Part shown: positions 23,587 through 36,000 of the stretch, piece after piece
Numbering within the stretch: position 1 is the stretch's first letter
How the letters are laid out: the number at the start of each line of letters is the position of its first letter
Assembly (NCBI GenBank): GCA_015179125.1
Contig: WHVA01000141.1
Span: 124,001-188,000, forward strand
DNA length: 64,000 nt
Reading direction: 5' to 3'
Origin: Gautieria morchelliformis
Taxonomy: Eukaryota; Basidiomycota; Agaricomycetes; Gomphales; Gomphaceae
Notes under the pieces: model-generated
Told to the model about the DNA's origin: nothing
Database searches by the model: none
What the model saw: only the letters and a program-made list of their open reading frames with translations
Position numbers and translations under genes: made by a program

Positions 23587-24026
23587 AGGATCCAGAACGC
23601 TGAATTAGATGACAGTGCAGGCGGCTGGGTTGCCATCGACGATGGGACTTTATAGAGCGTAGGGACAAAGACTATCACGTGTAAATTTGTCCGGTCTTGG
23701 CCGAGATCAGTAACCTTTGTTGATGAGCTGGGGTGATTGGGCTATTATTTCATTACTTGAGTCCAGGAAAGTAACTCAAAAGGTATTGCCTTAGCTTTGA
23801 CACGCGTTGGCTCGGTCTTGGGTCGAACGTGACCTAAGTTGCACGATCCATTGAAGTACAATAGATGCCGTGCGCGCGTGTGTTCTATCTACCATCACAT
23901 TCCGCCCAGTTTGGACATCAATGCCCTCTACAACGGCTGGCGGGTCCAGGAGACTGGCTACAAGTCGGCCAGCGAGATGCCGAGGCTCGTTTGAAAATTG
24001 GTTTACGGTTTGGCGAGGACATCGCG

Positions 24027-24865
24027 TCCGCTGCGCGAGCCAGTCTCGGAGAGACTCGGGGAGACCCGTGCCTGAACAAACAGTATCCCCCAGTCACAGG
24101 TCAGGTCTCGTCTATATTTGTAACACAGTCGAATCTATGAAATAAGCATGTTTCGTGTATTTTAGGGAGTTTGAGTTGCAAAGTGACACTGAAGGCCGCC
24201 GGGCAGTGAAGACGGTCAGCCTGCACGGGGGACACACTGCAGCAAATGGATCGGTCCTCAGAACGGTGTCTACAGACTACACGGCTCGTAATACCTTGTT
24301 GCACTCGATGACATAGCTCGTGAGAGTTTCACTCAACGTAAATAAGCCCTGAATGTGATGTGCGATTAGTCCGAGGGAGGTAAATTGTACATCCCAGAGT
24401 GATCCCTATGTTATTATCATATGCGAAAGTTTTCGATGTCCCGTCATCTTCCAGGATTTCTGAATCGTCTTGACAGGAACAGAGCGACGCGGTGCACAGC
24501 TAGAGTCGCACTCGCACGCCCCACAAATCCATCCCCCGAGCGTGCCACTCCAGATGCACTACCAATGTGACCCAGATCAGACAAGCGAACATTTCATCGC
24601 TCAGTGCGGTTGGTATGATGAACGGCAAGGGGATTATTCAAGAACACATACTAAACACAGGTACTAATCATATCCATTTATTACAGCCAGACGTGCGATC
24701 ACAAGAAATTGAAATTTGATTGCCTGTGGTGAGTTTTGACAAGTACGGCAAGGAGCGGCGATGGGTTTAGGTTGTGGACACGTTGAGGGTGTCAGTAGAC
24801 GGTGGTTCACTGTTTGGCTGGGGGAGTCTCAGCCGAGTCTCCGGGAGACAGTCTCGCGCAGCGGA
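24027..24865. mobile_element. 839-bp deletion derivative of the KDZ-associated element
   Basis: The left end TCCGCTGCGCGAGCC and the right end (its complement, ...GCGCAGCGGA) form a terminal inverted repeat of about 38 bp. About 330 bp at the left match 41140-41430, including the start of the CxC5 gene. About 250 bp at the right match 49070-49330. The middle of the long element is missing, so this is an internally deleted, non-autonomous relative. Confidence 0.82.
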
Positions 24866-24882
24866 CCCGATTCTCTGCAAAA

Positions 24883-27065
24883 TTCCCAAATTGTAGTGGC
24901 TCCAGCGCCGCCCTGTACCTTCATCCATGCCTGATGCCTGCGCTTATGATTTTCGAGGTCATAGGGCTTGCTTTAAATGAAGAGGCGGTGACAGAACAAT
25001 TCGAAGGACAGCCAATTGGAGAGGCCAGGAAGGATGGATTCGGAAAGAAAGAAAAACGTGAGCAGGTTAGTGCCTGGCGGATTGTCCATGCTTGTGTCTC
25101 GTAAAATCGAGGATAGATTAAGCGATGCATAAGGGGTAATATACACTCAGGGGATCGCCGGTATGCGAAGATCAGCTGCTGCAATGGTTCAGTGCTGCTC
25201 CGCAGAACTGGGCTATGAACAAGTAAATGGAAAATTATGTCACAGGTGAGAACTGAGCAGGTCTGCGTAGTCTAATGTACTCACGGGGAACACCGTAGCG
25301 CCTACTAAGCCAGTACTTTGCGATTTCTCCAAAACATATTTCTACGGGTCGCTTTAACGCCTGATCGATGATCTCCGGAACGCTAGGCTTTGTCCAGCCA
25401 TCGTATCCGTTTTGTCGACAAGCAACTCAATACGCTCACCACGGGAGAGCATTTGCTCAAATCGCCCATCGGTTGAATACTATCGACTATTGTTTATTCT
25501 TGTCCTCCTTGGTTCTGGTTCTTAATGTCTGATTAGTCTATTACGATCGAGTTCTTGTCATGGATGCGGGTCGCGTCGCCGAATTTGACACACCATTAAA
25601 CCTATTCGACCGTCCCGATTCGATTTTCCGGTCATTATGACGAAGCGAACCTATCGCATCAAGATATATTGAAGATTCGCGGGAGCGTGACGAAGGATGC
25701 GTCGAATCTCGAAGAGCAGTAAGGGTGTTGATCGTCGAGCTAGATTTTATAAATGCAATGTGATAGCTCTAGTCTAAGTGCTCCAGATCTGTGAAAGTAG
25801 GGTGTGAGTCCGAAGTCGTTCAAGTCTACGGTTAGCGCTATGGAGTTTGCGCTTTACGTACGGATTGATCTCGGTGGTGTATAGGAGGTCCGGCCGCACT
25901 TGCTAGTTGAAGTAGAATAATCATTCGATTCCGAATCGTCTTTGATTATATACACAACCGTCACGAGGAGTCAGAGTTAAGTTATGGCGCAGTCCATGTG
26001 ATCTCTGGGCTGCGTCCTTTCAGTGAAGTTGCGAGCGAGACCAATGATGACAATGTAATTCCTTTTGGCGAGTCATTTGGCAGGCACAAAGAGTTGGAAT
26101 GGAATGTATGGGAACGAATGCACCCATCCTGTTTCCTGGGGTAGTTGTGCGATATCTACTTCATGCTCAAGTCTTGATTGCGCACGTTATGCGTGAATCC
26201 CAGAAGGCAAGGATGACGGTAAGGCTGCCACAGTGCTTTCGAGACAAATCGTCAAACAAAAGTGTGGTTTCCGTAGGGCGAGACGACAGGGAATCGGTCG
26301 GAACCGACTTGCATTTCCTAAATCTTTAGCCAGTTGCACCTTTCGGACTAGGAGCGAAATTGGGTATATGACATCGTTAGACAAACGAGGCAGTTCGTTG
26401 GAAGTAGATACAAAGAATAAAGACGAGTACACACTGTTATCCTTCTTAGCCAACCTAACGCGTCCCTCGCCCAAACAGTCCTCGACTCTCCATGATTAAA
26501 CCATCGATTCACCACATCATCAATGCTGTGTGGCGTGCAGCGCTCCATACCATCATCAAGCCATGATTGTTTAACATTCTCGTGAAAGATATAGGAAAAG
26601 GGATGCATATAAGATCGCAGATTGGGCGGGGAAGGTAAGTGTTGTAAGGTCCAATATGAGCAGCTTTCTAGGGAATGAGGGTGTCACGTTTGAGGTACGC
26701 CATGGACGACTGAAGCCGCAGTACTGCTTGCATAGGGACTGACGACAAATATTCCCCGGTAGGTGCAATGCATGTAATTCCTCTAGTTTGCCAGTTGAAA
26801 GTATTGGTACTTGGTCAAATCGGATCATCGAGGCAACACGCGTGACACGTCCCACATAATCACATTTCGGTTGTCGCGCGTCAACCATTGCTCAGCTACC
26901 TTGCTCATCTTACGCTTCGCTGGCCCTAATTTGTGCCAAGTTGGCTACTTTCAATGGGCACCTGACCTAGTATGGCATGCATGACCTTTTATTCCACAGC
27001 CACCACAAGTCACATGGATGTAGCCAAGTCAACATAGTTGTTAAGCCGCTGGATTTCTCCACGAG
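24883..27065 (+). repeat. Direct-repeat block, copy 1
   Basis: Colinear with 38350-41132 from CAAAATTCCCAAATTG to the last ~25 codons of the zinc-finger gene. It contains a small ORF start (MIFEVIGLALNEEAV near 24945) and the ABC-transporter relic. Copy 1 lacks the solo LTR found in copy 2 and shows the empty target GCTAC at 26944-26948. Confidence 0.82.
25528..25725 (+). pseudogene. ABC transporter (ABCC/MRP type) C-terminal fragment
   Basis: [19 protein letters not shown] then [12 protein letters not shown] and DILKIRGS match the segment after the second nucleotide-binding domain's H-loop and the extreme C-terminus of MRP-type transporters. An indel near 25635 breaks the frame. Walker motifs and membrane domains are absent. 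The second block carries the same fragment at about 38665-38815, with an unbroken frame there. Confidence 0.72.
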
Positions 27066-30000
27066 TTCTTGGTCAAGACATCGAGTCCGCGTTTTGATTG
27101 CCATTCTTTTGCGGCCACGGCCCTAGCCTTCCTATCTGTCAGGTTCTTCCAGCAGGTCTCCCGGAAGTGCCGCAGCAGATGGGCTTCTTGCGAGAACGTC
27201 CTCGGTCGTTTGCCGTACGTGGTGCATCCGTAAGGACACACCACCTGGAGCGCCTCTGCCCGGAGAACGTCGGCATCGGACTTCAGGATCGTGGCCCTCG
27301 ATATGTCTAAAGAGCCTCTTTTTATATGTCGCAGCTCCTGCATGACGTGGTCGTTGATCCAGTGCGCTGTGCGATCCACATCAACCCTTCGACAGGTGCG
27401 GCCATTTGCATCGGTATGGCCGCATTCCGTGGGGTGTGGGGTTTCACCGGTACCTGGTGCCAAGTCATCATCCTCACTATCGGATGATGATGGCGACTCA
27501 TATTGGGGTGTAGGCGAGGGTGCTGCATCTGGTCGCCTAGTTGAGGCTCCCGCCAGCTGCCCACTGGCAATGTTTGCAGCGGGTGGGGTGGCAGTGGTGG
27601 TCCACGCCATCCCCCTGTTGTAATATAGATGTCTTTGGTAGATGGTGGGCCTGCGACATGCGTCAGGGTCATGTTCCCGTCTGTCAAACATCCATGAAAC
27701 CACTCACACATTATGCCCACCATCTGTGTGGACCAGATTGTCTGTACTGTCATCAGAGAAGGGCGTGCCTCCCGGATCCAGACCATTGTGGAGACATGGT
27801 GCATTTCCTACGGGCGGTAGGAAATAGGATCCAGTCTCTTGACCGCTTATGAACAACATCAGAGTGTGCTTTTCACATAATACTAGGTGGGTACCCGCGC
27901 TTCGCGCGGGGGTGCAGGTCAAACGCCTCGGTAAGGTCAAATGCATCAGTAAGGTCAAGTGCATTGGGGTAAATAGGATCATGCAAAATATATCCCTGTT
28001 CATATAATATCATGAATGATGTATGCACCCATGGAACAGCCAAACATGCAGAGCTCTCTCTCGACCTCTGGGATGGCCCTCCCAGCGACTCTAGACATGA
28101 AAGTGGTAATGGTCTTGACTGAATCATCAGAGATTATAAGATTGCGCCCATTGTCATAATCCACAGGTTTCAAAGCTTGTGCATTGTGAAATAGATCCAA
28201 TAGTGATCTTGGGGATCATGAATTTTGACAATGTGGTTATATTGATATGCCAGCTGATCCTCCGGTGACACTCTCACAGAATCAGAAACAATACCAAAAT
28301 CAGAAATGGGGGAAGACCCAAAGTGCAGTTGGATAGCATGTCCTCACACATAATGTGTCCTCACACGTAACATGTCCTCACAGGTAGCATGTCCCCACAC
28401 GTAACGTGTCCCAACAGGTAGCATGTCCTCACACATAACGTGTCCTCACAGGTAGTGTGTCCCCATACGTAAGGTGTCCTCACAGGTAGGGTGTCCCCAC
28501 AGGTAGGGTGTCCCCACAGGTAGCATGTCCTCACATGTAATGTGTCCCCACATGTAAGGTGTCCTCACAGGTAGCGTGACCCCACACATAACATGTCCCA
28601 CACATAACGTGTCCTCACATGTAACGTGTCCCCACAGATAGCGTGTCCTTACACGAAAGGTGTCCCCACACGTAACGTGTCCTCACAGGTAGCATGTCCC
28701 CACACATAATGTGTCCCCACATGTAACGTGTCCTCACAGGTAGCGTGTCCCCACAGGTAGCGTGTCCTCACACGTAATGTCCTCACATGTAATGTGTCCC
28801 CACACGTAACGTGTCCTCACAGGTAGCGTGTCCCCACACATAACATGTCCCACACATAATGTGTCCTCACAGGTAGTGTGTCCCCACAGGTAGCATGTCC
28901 TCACACGTAACATGTCCTCACAGGTAATGTGTCCCCACAGGTAGCGTGTCCTCACATGTAACGTGTCCTCACAGGTGACATGTCCCCACAGGTAGTGTGT
29001 CCTCACACGTAACGTGTCCTCACAGGTAGCGTGTCCCTACAGGTAGTGTGTCCTCACATGTAACGTGTCCTCACAGGTAGCGTGTCCCCATACGTAACGT
29101 GTCCTCACAGGTAATAGCGTGTCCCCAGAGGTAGCGTGTCCTCACACATATCAGGGACATGTATCAGTATCTATTTTGTGACATATATAAAATAGGAAAA
29201 GAAACCACATTTAAGCAGCTGTTGTCATTAATTTTAGCAAAGTCAGGATAATTTATTGATATCTATATTTATTTTTTGAAAAAAGATAAAAAAAAACACA
29301 CTACATTAAAACAGAAGTTGTTATTAACTTTAGCAAAGTCAGAATAAGTTATTGATATCTATTTGCGAAAAAATATCAAAAAAATATACAGGATATTTAA
29401 GTTGGCTGTTATTAAGGTTAGGAAGTTAGATTTATTGATTTCTATTTGCGAAAAAATATCAAAAAAATGTACAGGATAATTAAGTTTATTATTAAGGTTA
29501 GCAAGTTAGGTGTATTGATAGCAATTTGCGAAAAAATATCAAAAAATATACAGGACATTGAAGCAGAAGCTGGTGTCAATTCACAGCCAAAGAAGCCCAG
29601 AGACACCCAGAGACACACAGAAAGACACCAAGACCCCAGCCAAAGCAGTAGTAAGCCCACCACAGCCAGAACACAGGAGGACACCAGTGGGGAGTGCGGT
29701 TTTGCAGCATCGCTCTCTTTATACCAAGTGAAGGTCGTGCACGGACCACCCTCGGGTATGGTCGTGAACCGGTCACGTGACCTGGAACGCTGCTGCGCAG
29801 CGTTTGTAACTCGCGGCTGCGCCGCTCGCCGCTGACCTAAACAGACCGGGGGCTCGCGGCTGCGCTGCTCCGCTGACAAACTAATGACCAAGCATTGGTC
29901 AGCAGCGCCCACAACCCACTGAGCGCGTTTAACTCTTAGACTAGGTGGATACCCGCGCTTCGCGCGGGGGTGCAAGTCAAACGCCTCGGTAAGGTCAAAC

Positions 30001-33000
30001 ACATCAGCAAAGTCAAACACCTTGGGTAAATCAAACTTGGGATAAGTCAAACACATTCAGATAAGTAAAATGCATCTTATTGATTAAAAGTAGCTCTAAG
30101 TAACACATTGAGGTAGGTAATGTTATGACCATGCTGCTTGACCAACTCTGGTACCTCTGCACCTCCTCTGACTCTATTCCGCAATGTCCACACTTCGACC
30201 TTTTGATCTCCTTGTTCTTTCCTATTCACATACTTCCCCTTATGACTCTATTCACCAGCCTTCCTTACTTAACCCTTAACATAGCAATTCCGGAGCATCA
30301 GGAGTTCCATTTGTTCCGCTATCAATTCCCTAGGTGGGTACCCACACTTCGCATGGGGGTGCAAGTCAAATGCATCGGTAAGGTCAAACACATTGGGTGA
30401 ATCAAACTTGGGATAAGTCAAACACATTCGGATAAGAAATTTTCATTCAGATAAGTAAAACCCTTCTTATTGATTGAAAGTAACTCTAAATAACACATCA
30501 AGGTAGGTAATGTTATGACCATGCTCAACCAACTCCGGTACCCCCGCACCTCTGACTCTATTCCACAATGTCTGCACTTCAACCTTGTGATCCCCTTGTT
30601 CTTCACATATTTCCCCTAATGACTCTTTTCACCAGCATTCCATACTTGACCCTCAGCACAGCAAGTCCAGAGCGTCAGGAGTTCCATTTGTTCCGCTACC
30701 AATTAGACCCTTGGTCTTTTGCCTATTGTTCTTAGTTCTACACTGCACCCCCTTGTAGTTCCTCTTGTTTCGCATTAGGTACTTTTATTCTAGTTACTTG
30801 CACTGGAATTGCTTACCTCTACCTTCTGACATGTTGTCTCAGCTCTTTGTATAAAACCCAGTCATGTGTGCCTCTGTTCAGCAATCAGATAATCGACTTT
30901 GATATGTCACTCCCTTTGCACTGTCTCCGGTTCTTAGACCTGCAAGGCCTCTGTCTCTCTGACCTCCGTCTTCCAACTTGATTTCTCATATCCAACTTAA
31001 CTCAATTCTTGAACCCTTACTACTTCAGTTACAATACTCAACCTCTTCCAACTTCCAATCTCAGATCTCCAAAATACTTAGGATGATAGTTGGGGGTGCA
31101 ACATATAAGTTGGAGCTGCAGTCCTTTTAGATCCAAACCTGATACATAACAGGTAATGACTCTACACATTTCTCCCATGTCTCATGTCCCCTACCTCACA
31201 TGTAGTGTGTCCTTGCCTGTAGTGTGTCATCACACTTTATCTGTCCTCACACGTATTGCATCCTCACATGTGGCATGTCCCCACACGTAGTGTGTCCCAA
31301 AGCATAGTGTGCGTAGTGTGTCTCCACATGTAGCATGTCTCCATATGTAGTGTGTCCCCACATGCAGTACAGTGTGCATGGCATGTCCCACATGCATAAC
31401 ATGTCCCTCAAGTATTCTGTGTGTAGCATGTCCCTGGTTTGTAGCATGTGCCCAAACATAGCGTGTCCCTAAATTATAGCATGTGTGTCCCCCATGCATA
31501 GCGTGTCCACATGTGTAGCATGTCCCTACATGTAGTGTGTGTAGCGTGTCCCCCAAGTATAGCTTGTGTAGAATGTCCCTTGTTTGTAGTGTTTTCCCCT
31601 GTAGTGTGTCCCTTGTTTGTACCATGTCCCCCAAGCATAGTGTGTCCCCACATATAGTGTGCACATCCCCATGCATAGCATGTGTGTCCCCATGCATAAC
31701 ATGCGTGTCTCCACGCATAACATGAGTGTCCCCAAGTATAGTGTGTGTGTCTCCACGCATAACATGGGTGTCCCCAAGCATAGTGTGCGTGTCCCCAAGC
31801 ATAGTGTGCATGTCCCCACGCATAACATGCATGTCTCCACGCATAACATGCGTGTCCCCAAGCATAGCGTGTATGTCCCCATGGATAGCATGCTTGTCCC
31901 CACGCATAACATGCGTGTCTCCACGCATAGCATGTGTGTCCCCATGCATAGCCTGTCTGTCCCCAAGGATAGTGTGTCCCCACATGTGGCATGCATGTCC
32001 CCAAGCATAGGGTGCATGTCCCCATGCATAAAATGTGTGTCTCCAAGCATAACATGTGTGTCACCATGCATAGCATGCATGTCCCCAAGCATAGCATGTG
32101 TGTCCCCATGCATAACATGTGTCTCCACACATAGCATGCATGTCCCCAAGCATAGCGTGCATGTCTCCACACATAACATGCGTGTCCCCATGCATAGTGT
32201 GTGTAGCATGCCCCTCAAGTATAGCATGTGTAGCATATCCCCAAGGGCCTCAAAGTGAAGCAAGCAGAGGCTGTTACTACTTATTAACTTTTAGCAAACT
32301 CAGGGACATGTATCAATATCTATTTTGTGACATATACAGACATAAATAAAATAGTCAAGGAAACCATATTTAAGCAGCTGCTGTTATTAATTTTTAGCAA
32401 AGTCAGGATTATCTATTTTGTGAAAAAATGTCAAGAAAATGTCCAGTACATGTAAGCTGAAGCTGTTATTAATTTTAGCAAAGTTAGGACTATCTATTTT
32501 TCGAAAAATGTCAAAAAAATGCACTGTACATTTAACCTGGAGCTGTTGTCAATCTTCACAAAGTCAGGATAATTTATTGATATCTATCTGCGAAAAAATG
32601 TCAAAAAAGTACAGTACATTGAAGCAGAAGCTGTGATTAATGCCCAGCCAAAGCCAGAGAAGCCCAGAGACTGACAGACAAACCCAGAGCCCAGCCAAAG
32701 CCATAGTAAGCCAGCCACCAGTATAGCCAGAGAGGAGTGCCTGGTAAGCAGCTTTACAGTAAATAAAACAATAAAACAAACCACATTTAAATGTAGAACA
32801 TATTGTCATTAATTTTAGAGGAAACTTATTGATGTCTATTTTCAAAAAAAACCCAAAAAATATTGATATTAAAACAATTTTTTTCAGCAGTCTTGGGATG
32901 TTATCTAAATCTAATTTCGAAAAAAATCACAAAAATATAATGCACATGTGACAATACTATATGATGAAAAAAAAAAAGGAACCAATAAAATTACCAACAC

Positions 33001-36000
33001 AAATAAAATAAAATACATGGCAATGCATTAACAAAAAGATATTACCTACCAATAGATAGCCAGCCAGCCAAAGCAATAGCCAGCCAGCCAGCTAGAGGAG
33101 GTGACAGCAGACAGAGCTGACAGCAGACAGAGCTGACAGCAGACAGAGCTGACAGCAGACAGAGCTGACAGCAGACAGAGCTGACAGCAGACAGCACCCA
33201 GAGCAGACAGAGCACAGAGCAGACAGCGGACAGAGCACAGAGCACAGAGCAGACAGAGCACATAGCAGACAGCAGACAGAGGAATCGCCGGTTGGGCAGG
33301 TTCCTGGCGTTATGTCCTTACCGTTCGGCCTTTATACCGTGCGCGCGTGTCGTGCACGGACCACACTCGCGTATGCGCGCTCTGGTCGTGAACGGGTCAC
33401 GTGACCGCTGCGCAGCGTTCTATGCTCGCGGCTGCGCCGCTCGCCGCTGACCTAATTTGGAACGCAAATGGTCACGTGACCATGCTGCGCAGCGTTCTTG
33501 GCTCGCGGCTGCGCCGCTCGCATGCCGCTGACAAATTGATGACCTAAAACCTGACATAAGCTCGACGCCCACAACCCACCGAGCCGCTTTCACCTATAGG
33601 AACTAGGTGGGTACCCGCGCTTCGCGCGGGGGTGTAGGTCAAGCGCCTTGGTAAGGTCAAATGCATCAGTAAGGTCAAGTGAATCAGTAAGGTCAAGTGC
33701 ATTGGGGTAAATAGGATCATGCAAAATATATCCCTGTTCATATAGTATCATGAATCATGTATGCACCCAAGGAACAGCCGAACATGCAGAGCTCTCTCTC
33801 GACCTCTGGGCTGGCCCTCCCAGCGACTCTAGACATGAAAGTGGTAATGGTCTTGACTGAATCATCAGAGATTATAAGATTGCGCCTATTGTCATAATCC
33901 ACAGGTTTCAAAGCTTGTGCATTGTGAAATAGATCCAATAGTGATCTTGGGGATCCTGAATTTTGACAATGTGGTTATATGGATATGCCAGCTGATCCTC
34001 CGATGACGACACTCTCACAGAACCAGAAACAATACCAAAATCAGAAATGGGGGAAGACCCAAAGTGCAGTTGGATAGCATGTCCTCACACATAACGTGTC
34101 CTCACAGGTAGCGTGTCCTCACAGGTAGCATGTCCCCACACGTAATGTGTCCTCACAGGTAGTGTGTCCCCAAACGTAACATGTCCTCACAGGTAGTGTG
34201 TCCTCACAGGTAGCGTGTCTCCACACATAACGTGTCCTTACAGGTAGCGTGTCCACACACGTAACGTGTCCTCACAGGTAGCGTGTCCTCACACATAATG
34301 TGTCCTCACATGTAATGTGTCCCCACAGGTAGCGTGTCCTCACACGTAACATGTCCTCACACATATCAGGGACATGTATCAGTATCTATTTTGTGAGTGT
34401 GACATATATAGACATAAATAAAATAGCAAAAGAAACCACATTTAAGCAGCTGTTGTCATTAATTTTAGCAAAGCCTGGATAATTTATTGATATCTACCTT
34501 TTAAAAAAATGTCAAAAAATGTACAGTACATGTAACCTGAAGCTGGTATTAATTGTAGCAAAGTCAGGATAATTCATTGATATCTATATTTATTTTTCAA
34601 AAAAAGATAAAAAAAAAAAACACTACATTAAAACAGAAGTTGTTATTAACTTGAGCAAAGAAGTTACTGAGATCCATTTCGAAAAAATGTCAAAAAAATG
34701 TACAGGATATTTAAGTGTTATTGAGGTTAGCAAGTTTTATTTATTGATGTCTATTTGCGAAAAAATATCGAAAAATTTAAAGGATATGTAAGGTGTGTCC
34801 TCACACATGGCATGTCCTCACATGTAGTGTGTCCCCAAGTATAGTGTGCATAGCATATCCCTCAAGTATAGTGTGTGTAGCATGTCCCTTGTTTGTCCTC
34901 CGAGTATAGCTTGTCCCCCATGCGTAGTGCCCCATGAATAACATGCATCCCCCAAGTGTAGCATATCCCCAAGGGCCTCAAAGTGAAATTATTGTATATG
35001 CAAGCAAAATAAGTGAATGACAGAGGGTTTACAATGAATATTAGAGATATAATTGCAAGCAGAGGCTTTTACTTATCATTAACTTTTAGCAAACTCAGGG
35101 ACATGTATCAATATCTATTTTACAGACATAAATAAAATAGTAAAGGAAACCATATTTAAGCAGCTGCTCATTAATTTTAGCAAAGTCAGGATTATAGGAT
35201 TATCTATTTTTCGTGTCAAAAAACTGTCCAGTACATGTAAGCTGAAGCTGTTATTAATTTTAGCAAAGTTAGGATTATCTATTTTTCGAAATCTGTCAAA
35301 AAAATGCACTGTACATTTAAGCTGGAGCTGTTGTCAATTTGCATAAAGTCAGGATAATTTATTGACATATATCTGCGAAAAAATGTCAAAAAAGTACAGT
35401 ACATTGAAGCAGAAGCTGTTATTAATGCCCAGCCAAAGCCAGAGAAGCCCAGAGACTGACAGACAAACCCAGAGCCCAGCCAAAGCCATAGTAAGCCAGC
35501 CACCAGTATAGCCAGAGAGGAGTGCCTGGTAAGCAGCTTTACAGTAAATAAAACAATAAAACAAACCACATTTAAAAGCAGAATCTATTGTCATTGATTT
35601 TAGAGGAAACTTATTGATGTCAATTTTCGAAAAAACCCTGAAAAATATTGATATTAAAATACATTTTTTTCAGCAGTCTTTGGATGTTATTTAAAACTAT
35701 TTTCGAAAAAAATCATAAAAATATAATGCACATGTGACAATACTATGATGAAAAAAAAAACAATAAAATTACCACTACAAATAAAATAAAATACATGGCA
35801 ATGCATAAAAAAAAACATATTACCTACCAATAGAGGGCCAGCCAAGCAATAGACAGGCAGCCAGCTAAAGGAGGAGACAGCAGACAGAGCACAGAGCAGA
35901 CAGCGGACAGAGCACAGAGCACAGAGCACAGAGCAGACAGAGCACAGAGCAGACAGAGCACAGAGCAGACAGAGCACAGAGCAGACAGCGGAGAGAGGAA

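Larger units (their letters stand above)
21669..23810 (+). pseudogene. Zinc-finger-like family, paralogue B (decayed)
   Basis: Colinear with 11640-13620 (paralogue A): the same promoter words, the same ACTAACTAGTCCGGCTGGTCTGTG branch/acceptor region, the same TACATTGGCGGCCCTGG exon, the same 3' flank. The coding frame is broken repeatedly, largely by short inverted duplications absent from A (listed separately). The exon at about 22705-22850 (YMVAVMERELNIDYIGGPG, NAWNTTYISPAG) is the best preserved. Confidence 0.7.
29941..33601 (-). mobile_element. Helitron H2, with internal duplication and solo LTR
   Basis: The 3' CTAG is at 29941-29944 with the same hairpin. The 5' end TCCTATAGGTGAAAG at 33601 abuts H3. 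A second CTAG-hairpin end at 30330 lies within a tandem duplication (29941-30329 versus 30330-30720) that also copied the first ~209 bp of the LTR. The interior has minisatellites at 31170-32240 and 33100-33280 and ~90-bp AT-rich repeats (CAAAGTCAGGATAATTTATT). Nested events make its ancestral content unclear. Confidence 0.7.

Noticed and set aside
27322-27804. Frameshift in exon 8 region of gene CD
   Set aside because: A GTGAGT...CAG intron (27717-27661) explains the frame change and gives a continuous protein.
28330-29155. CRISPR-like regular repeats
   Set aside because: Units are contiguous 17-bp minisatellite with no unique spacers, and the genome is eukaryotic.
31230-32263. Overlapping minus-strand ORFs of 232-251 codons and plus ORF of 199 codons
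   Set aside because: They are translations of the 17-bp minisatellite in every frame; no domain, and composition follows the repeat.
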